From NCBI GenBank assembly GCA_016715285.1, contig JADKAO010000006.1:124001-188000 (forward strand): a stretch of DNA of 64,000 bases, given 5' to 3'. Within the stretch, counting starts at the first letter, position 1; each line of letters opens with the position of its first letter. Of the stretch, positions 59,509 through 64,000 are shown piece by piece. The translations under genes were made by a program, and so were the position numbers. The DNA is from Actinomycetales bacterium (GTDB lineage: Bacteria > Actinomycetota > Actinomycetes > Actinomycetales > Dermatophilaceae). The notes beneath the pieces are model-generated. The model was not told the DNA's origin. It ran no database searches and saw only the letters and a list, made by a program, of their open reading frames with translations.

Positions 59509-59782
59509 TCAGTTTCGTGTGATCGGTGCGCCGAGCTGACGGCTGAGCGCCAAGGCGGCCGTGCGCAAGCCGATGCACCGTTGATCTAGGCAATCAGGTG
59601 TGCCGCACCAACTCCGCCAAGGTCACCGTGGGCCCGCTCCCAGCACGACACCCCAGCACCGCAGACGCACTCCCACGCACACACAGGGGTATGCCGTCGC
59701 CTCCGCGAGCACGGTCCCTGCCGGCACCTCTCCCGGCGCCTATCCCGGCGCTGGCACCAGTGTTCCGTTCAGTGGAACGCAT
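59509..59782 (-). pseudogene. IclR regulator relic: HTH start joined to the C-terminal tail
   Basis: From ATG 59782 the sequence reads MRSTERNTGASAG ... GPTVTLAELVRHT, parallel to the intact IclR gene at 56019-56939 (MRSTQRNTAGS ... GPTVTLAELVRHT). It then meets a stop, continues with a match to the LPKTTVHRLA region, and jumps straight to LRTAALALSRQLGAP and stop, parallel to the intact C-terminus RTAALALTRRLGG. About 200 codons of the effector domain are missing. The DNA around the start codon is nearly the same in both loci. Confidence 0.75.
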
Positions 59783-59871
59783 GGGTTGAGTAAAACCGCC
59801 GCCTGCCGCATTGTCCAATCACCGGCGAGCGCGACGGCAAGCGCTTACGCAACAACGCGGGAGGGAGGCTG

Positions 59872-60705
59872 ATGGCCATGGCGGCGCAGCCAGAACATCG
59901 GCAGCCCATTGAAGAGCCGTGGTGTGTCACGACGCCCAAGCGCCCCACCGACGATCACGCTGCCGGTGAGTGGTTGAAATCGGTCGGCACTGCGCTCGAC
60001 GTGCTCGAGTGTTTTGCCGCCGACACCGAGCTCGGGGTCTCCGACATCGCCCGTCGGCTCGGCATCGCCAAGTCGACCGCGCACCGCGTCCTCACGACTC
60101 TCGGCAGCCGCGGGATGGTCGAGCAGAACCCTGACAACGGCCAATACCGCCTCGGCATTCACCTCTACGAGCTCGGCCAACTTGCCCACGCGCGCAACGG
60201 ATTACGTCACGCTGCGCTCCCGGTGATGCGTGAGGTATGCCGGTCTACCGGCTTTACGGTCAACCTCTCGGTCCCCGACGGCCCGGATGTCGTCTTCGTC
60301 GAACGCCTCGTCACCCAAGACAGTGGCCGCCTCCTCGGCCACACCGGCCGCCGGTTGCCGGCGCACTGCACGAGCTCCGGCAAGGCCATCGCGGCGCACA
60401 ACCCCAAGGCGGCCGACGCTCGGCTCAAAGCTGGCTTCCCGCCGCGGGCCAGCCACACCATCCGCTCCGCCGCCGACTGGACCGCGATCCTCGACCACGT
60501 CCGCAAGGTCGGCCACGCGGTCTCTCACAGCGAGTCCTTCGAGGGCGCGACGAGCCTCGCCGTGCCCGTCTTTGACCGCAGCCACACCGCGATCGCCGCG
60601 ATTTCGGTCTTTGGTCCGACCGACCTGATGCGCCCGGACATCGAACGCGTCGTCCCGCTGCTCACCGCCGCGGCCCGACGGATTTCCAAAGCCCTCGGCG
60701 CCTAG
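59872..60705 (+). CDS. IclR family regulator of the downstream meta-cleavage genes
   Basis: 277 aa. HTH: LDVLECFAADTELGVSDIAR and RLGIAKSTAHRVLTTLGSRG. Effector domain: DSGRLLGHTGRRLPAHCTSS and GKAIAAHNPKAADARL, then SESFEGATSLAVPVFDRSHT. Lies 105 bp upstream of the hydratase gene in the same direction, so it is the likely regulator of the dmpEFGH-like genes. ATG 59872 or 59878. Confidence 0.88.
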   Translation: MAMAAQPEHRQPIEEPWCVTTPKRPTDDHAAGEWLKSVGTALDVLECFAADTELGVSDIARRLGIAKSTAHRVLTTLGSRGMVEQNPDNGQYRLGIHLYELGQLAHARNGLRHAALPVMREVCRSTGFTVNLSVPDGPDVVFVERLVTQDSGRLLGHTGRRLPAHCTSSGKAIAAHNPKAADARLKAGFPPRASHTIRSAADWTAILDHVRKVGHAVSHSESFEGATSLAVPVFDRSHTAIAAISVFGPTDLMRPDIERVVPLLTAAARRISKALGA

Positions 60706-60810
60706 CCCAGGCCCGTTCCGGTCTGGCGAACAACCCGTCCCACCAGCCACATCCGCACGTACGTTGGCAGCCGTCCCCCTCTGCCGCGTCGCACCTCGCA
60801 AGGAGAGCGC

Positions 60811-61605
60811 ATGGAGCCCGACACCCACGCCGAGGCGGCCGATCGGCTGCTCACGGCATACACCTCTGGGGTCGCGATCCCGCCCCTCTCGGCGACCTAC
60901 GAGGGCATGACCCTCGAGGACGCGTATGCCGTGCAGTTGCTCCAGGTGAAGTCCCTCACCGACGCGGGGCGGATCGTCCGCGGGCACAAGGTGGGCCTCA
61001 CGAACGCGCGCGTGCAGCAGCAACTCGGGGTGGACCAGCCCGACTACGGGCATCTCTATGACGACTTCTTCTATCTCGAGCACATGCCGATCCCGATGGG
61101 GCGTTTCCTGCAACCGCGGGTCGAGCCGGAGATTGCGTTTGTGTTGCGCAAGCCGCTGCGCGGGCCTGGGGTGACCGTCACTGATGCGATCGACGCGGTC
61201 GACTATGTCCTGCCGTCGTTCGAGATCGTCGACAGCCGGATCGCCGACTGGAAGATCACCATCGTCGACACCATCGCCGACAACGCCTCGTCCGGTGCGG
61301 TCGTCTTGGGATCGACGCCGACGCGGCTCGAGGATGTCGACCTGCGGCTGGTCGGGTGCACATTCCGGCGCAACGGGCAGGTGGTCGGGACGGGTGCTGG
61401 TGGTGCGGTCCTCGGGTCGCCGATCAACTCGCTCATCTGGCTGGCCAATACCGTTGGCGCGCTGGGGATTACGCTCGAAGCTGGGCACGTCGTCCTGCCC
61501 GGTTCACTGACGCCGGTCTGCCCGGTCGCGGCAGGCGACACCTTTAGCGCACACTTCGCCGGGCTTGGCAGTGTGACGGCTCGCTTCGTCAAGGAGGACT
61601 CATGA
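60811..61605 (+). CDS. 2-hydroxypenta-2,4-dienoate hydratase (2-keto-4-pentenoate hydratase)
   Basis: 264 aa, with AAGGAGAGCGC before ATG 60811. [60 protein letters not shown] and [20 protein letters not shown] match the MhpD/DmpE/HsaE family. It adds water to 2-hydroxypenta-2,4-dienoate to give 4-hydroxy-2-oxovalerate for the aldolase two genes on. Stop overlaps the next ATG. Confidence 0.9.
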   Translation: MEPDTHAEAADRLLTAYTSGVAIPPLSATYEGMTLEDAYAVQLLQVKSLTDAGRIVRGHKVGLTNARVQQQLGVDQPDYGHLYDDFFYLEHMPIPMGRFLQPRVEPEIAFVLRKPLRGPGVTVTDAIDAVDYVLPSFEIVDSRIADWKITIVDTIADNASSGAVVLGSTPTRLEDVDLRLVGCTFRRNGQVVGTGAGGAVLGSPINSLIWLANTVGALGITLEAGHVVLPGSLTPVCPVAAGDTFSAHFAGLGSVTARFVKEDS

Positions 61606-62663
61606 CCGCGAATGGTTCGGGTGCCCCAGCAACTGGCGCGGCGCGCAAGGGCACGGCCGCGATCGTCGGGCCCGGCAACATCGGCACCGACCTCATGTTC
61701 AAGCTCATGCGGCGCAGCGACATCATCGAGCCGCGCTTCATGATCGGTGTGGACCCCACCTCCGACGGGCTGCGGCGGGCGGCGTCACTCGGCCTCGAGG
61801 CCAGCGCCGAGGGCGTCGACTGGCTGCTCGCGCAAAGTGAGTTGCCAGACATCGTTTTTGAGTGCACCTCCGCCAAGGCGCATGCCGCCAACGCCCCCCG
61901 GTATGCCGAGGCCGGCATCCTCGCGGTCGACCTCACCCCTGCAGCGGTTGGGCCTTATATCTGCCCGCCGGTCAACCTCGACTTCAACCTCGACGCCGTC
62001 AACGTCAACATGATCACGTGCGGCGGCCAGGCCACGACCCCCATGGTCCGCGCCGTCGCCGACGTCGTCCCCGTGCCGTATGCCGAGATCGTCGCCTCGA
62101 TCTCCAGCAAGTCCGCCGGGCCTGGCACTCGCGCCAATATTGACGAGTTCACCGAGACCACGTCGGAGGCGCTTGAGGTCGTCGGTGGCGCCGTCAAGGG
62201 CAAGGCGATCATCATCCTCAACCCGGTCGAACCGCCGCTGATGATGCGCAACTCGGTCTTCTGCGCGATCCCCGCCGAGGCTGGTGAGGCCGGCCCGATG
62301 CAGGACGCGATCCTCGAGTCGATCCACGCGATGGTTGCGCGGGTGCAAGATTACGTGCCCGGTTATGCCTTGCGGGCCGATCCACAGTTCGACCCAGCCC
62401 GCGAGCTCTGGCAGGGCATGGCGCGGGTCTTCATCCCGATTGAAGTCAAGGGTCGCGGCGACTATCTGCCCGACTACGCCGGCAACCTCGACATCATCAC
62501 CGCGGCTGCGGCCCGGGTCGGCGACATCATGATCGCCCACCGTTTCGGGGTCGCGTCGACGTGGAAGACCTCGGCTGAGTTGGGCGACCTAGGCGACCTG
62601 GGTGACCTGGGGGCGGCCCCCGGTGGCGAGCACACGGCATACGAGCAGAAGGCAGGAGTCTGA
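61602..62663 (+). CDS. Acetaldehyde dehydrogenase (acetylating)
   Basis: 353 aa, overlapping the hydratase stop by 4 bp. [20 protein letters not shown] (NAD-binding), [40 protein letters not shown] (catalytic C) and [20 protein letters not shown] match DmpF/MhpF/HsaG. Converts acetaldehyde plus CoA to acetyl-CoA, channelled from the aldolase. About 40 residues longer than usual, with a C-terminal [11 protein letters not shown] repeat and an octamer-encoded TAY. Confidence 0.92.
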   Translation: MTANGSGAPATGAARKGTAAIVGPGNIGTDLMFKLMRRSDIIEPRFMIGVDPTSDGLRRAASLGLEASAEGVDWLLAQSELPDIVFECTSAKAHAANAPRYAEAGILAVDLTPAAVGPYICPPVNLDFNLDAVNVNMITCGGQATTPMVRAVADVVPVPYAEIVASISSKSAGPGTRANIDEFTETTSEALEVVGGAVKGKAIIILNPVEPPLMMRNSVFCAIPAEAGEAGPMQDAILESIHAMVARVQDYVPGYALRADPQFDPARELWQGMARVFIPIEVKGRGDYLPDYAGNLDIITAAAARVGDIMIAHRFGVASTWKTSAELGDLGDLGDLGAAPGGEHTAYEQKAGV

Positions 62664-62669
62664 AAAGCC

Positions 62670-63836
62670 ATGGGCGACATGACGATTCGACCCGAAGACG
62701 CTCCCGTTGTCACCACCGAGGTGACCGAGTCCGAGGTGCTGGCCGCGACGCCGACCGCCGCAGCACCCGGCGAGGCGCGCGATCTGCGGATCACCGACTC
62801 CACCTTGCGCGACGGCTCACACGCGATGAGCCACCAGTTCACCGAGGCGCAGGTGCGCGGGGTCGTGCACGCGCTCGACAAGGCCGGCGTGCAGGTCATT
62901 GAGGTCAGCCATGGCGATGGTCTGGGCGGGTCGAGTTTCAATTACGGCTTCTCCAAGGTCGACGAGTTCCAGCTCATCAAGGCCGCGGTCGACGAGGCCA
63001 CCCAAGCCAAGATCGCGATCCTCATGCTGCCTGGGCTGGGCACCGTGCATGACCTCAAGAAGGCACATGCGATGGGTGCGTCCGTGGCTCGGATCGCGAC
63101 CCACTGCACCGAGGCGGACGTGTCGATCCAGCACTTTGGGGCGGCGCGCGAGCTCGGGATGGAGACCGTGGGCTTCTTGATGCTCAGCCACAAGGCCTCC
63201 CCGGAGGTGCTGGCGCAGCAGGCGCGGATCATGGTCGACGCCGGCGCCCAGTGTGTCTATGTCGTCGACTCCGCGGGCGCGCTGGTTTTGACCGATGCCC
63301 AGCAGCGGATCCAGTCGGTCATCGACGAGATTGGCCGCGATGGCGCTCAGGTCGGCTTCCACGGCCACCAAAACCTCAGCCTCGGCATCGCCAACTCGGT
63401 GCTCGCTTATCAGGCGGGTGCCAAGCAAATCGACGGGGCGTTGTGCGCGCTCGGGGCCGGGGCGGGCAACTCCCCGACCGAGGTGCTCGCTGCCACGTTT
63501 GAGCGGATGGGGATCCGGACCGGGCTCGACTTGGGCGAGGTGTTGTCCGCTGCCGAAGACGTCGTGCGGCCGTTTATCCCGCGGTTGCCGTGGATGGATC
63601 GCGCGTCGATCACCCAGGGGTATGCCGGTGTCTACAGTTCGTTCCTTTTGCACGCCGAGCGCGCTGCGCAGCGGTATGGCGTTCCGGCGCACGCGATTTT
63701 GCAGAAGGTCGGCGAATACGGGTATGTCGGAGGGCAAGAAGACATGATCATCGACATTGCCATCGAGCTGCGTGATGCGGCCGAGCGGGCTGCGGTCGGT
63801 GCCGAGGGCGCGTCCGGATTGGTGGTGGCCCGGTGA
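62670..63836 (+). CDS. 4-hydroxy-2-oxovalerate aldolase
   Basis: 388 aa. [60 protein letters not shown] and [20 protein letters not shown] show the DRE-TIM barrel with metal-binding D and HxH, as in DmpG/MhpE/HsaF. Splits 4-hydroxy-2-oxovalerate to pyruvate and acetaldehyde, working as a complex with the preceding dehydrogenase. A 40-residue N-terminal extension precedes the barrel. Confidence 0.93.
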   Translation: MGDMTIRPEDAPVVTTEVTESEVLAATPTAAAPGEARDLRITDSTLRDGSHAMSHQFTEAQVRGVVHALDKAGVQVIEVSHGDGLGGSSFNYGFSKVDEFQLIKAAVDEATQAKIAILMLPGLGTVHDLKKAHAMGASVARIATHCTEADVSIQHFGAARELGMETVGFLMLSHKASPEVLAQQARIMVDAGAQCVYVVDSAGALVLTDAQQRIQSVIDEIGRDGAQVGFHGHQNLSLGIANSVLAYQAGAKQIDGALCALGAGAGNSPTEVLAATFERMGIRTGLDLGEVLSAAEDVVRPFIPRLPWMDRASITQGYAGVYSSFLLHAERAAQRYGVPAHAILQKVGEYGYVGGQEDMIIDIAIELRDAAERAAVGAEGASGLVVAR

Positions 63837-64000
63837 GTGGTGTGGGTGCTGGAACTGGACCTGGCGGGCAGCCGGGGCCGGGCGGGTGGACCGTCGAGTC
63901 GGTTGCCGAAGAACTCCTCGCGTGTGAGGCCGAGCGCCGCGAGCGCGAACCCTTCACCGACGAGTGGCCCGAGCTCGACCTCGCCACGGGGTATGCCGTG
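63833..64000 (+). CDS. 2-oxo-3-hexenedioate decarboxylase/hydratase family protein (partial)
   Basis: GTG 63833 overlaps the aldolase stop. A Gly/Pro-rich start is followed by [20 protein letters not shown] and LDLATGYAV, the N-terminal helix of the MhpD/DmpH hydratase-decarboxylase family; it runs off the window. Its place after the aldolase matches DmpH (4-oxalocrotonate decarboxylase) in dmpEFGH. Confidence 0.65.
   Translation, partial: MSGVGAGTGPGGQPGPGGWTVESVAEELLACEAERREREPFTDEWPELDLATGYAV

Overview
The window is high-GC, gene-dense DNA from an actinobacterium. Gene content points to Micrococcales, perhaps the Intrasporangiaceae/Dermatophilaceae group: DUF222-HNH nuclease, DUF3027-like protein, System II cytochrome c maturation, CoxG and YCII proteins, and NrtR-type regulation. 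The family assignment is inference. No rRNA, tRNA, CRISPR array, transposase or integrase was seen.

Layout. 0-4.9 kb: end of a serine hydrolase, an MFS permease, then a divergent module of a Nudix/NrtR-type regulator facing an SPFH protein and an NAD-kinase-like protein, with two 21-bp palindromic operators between them. 4.9-11.7 kb: one long leftward transcription unit combining a flavocytochrome-c sulfide-dehydrogenase-like pair with CcdA, ResB, CcsB and a TlpA thioredoxin. 11.8-18.5 kb: small housekeeping genes. 18.5-28.7 kb: a defence island with hsdR, hsdS, a HIRAN protein, a broken Abi gene, an HTH/PIN pair fused by overlap to hsdM, a FitAB-like pair and an Mrr nuclease. 28.8-38.3 kb: accessory genes, a hicB with only a stub of hicA, VapBC-like and MazEF-like pairs, and a poly-G stretch that looks like failed sequencing. 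38.5-55.5 kb: AAA ATPase, hydrolase, pyridoxal kinase, rhodanese, DUF3800, Fpg/Nei, App1 phosphatase, two paralogous cupins, MalY, a penicillin-binding lipoprotein, SulP transporter, MOSC, an ECF sigma factor fused to an anti-sigma zinc finger, and GalM. 56-64 kb: IclR regulators (two intact, one relic), an AI-2E transporter, and the lower meta-cleavage pathway in the gene order of dmpEFGH, running off the right edge.

Two DNA-level signals cut across the annotation. (1) The octamer GTATGCCG / CGGCATAC occurs about 110 times by hand count, against two or three expected by chance at this base composition. It lies on both strands, inside and between genes, and often imposes otherwise rare codons. 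(2) Four intergenic arrays (about 226-337, 2021-2199, 39895-40187, 44668-44905) are built from a 42-bp element with arms TCGATACC and GGTATCGA, repeated with an exact 63-bp period. The sequence between the arms differs from array to array, and each array sits close to the 3' end of a gene. These are the best candidates for something undescribed.

A third theme is decay: Abi, hicA and an IclR copy keep both ends but have lost the middle, and another gene carries a single-base frameshift in a GGG run.
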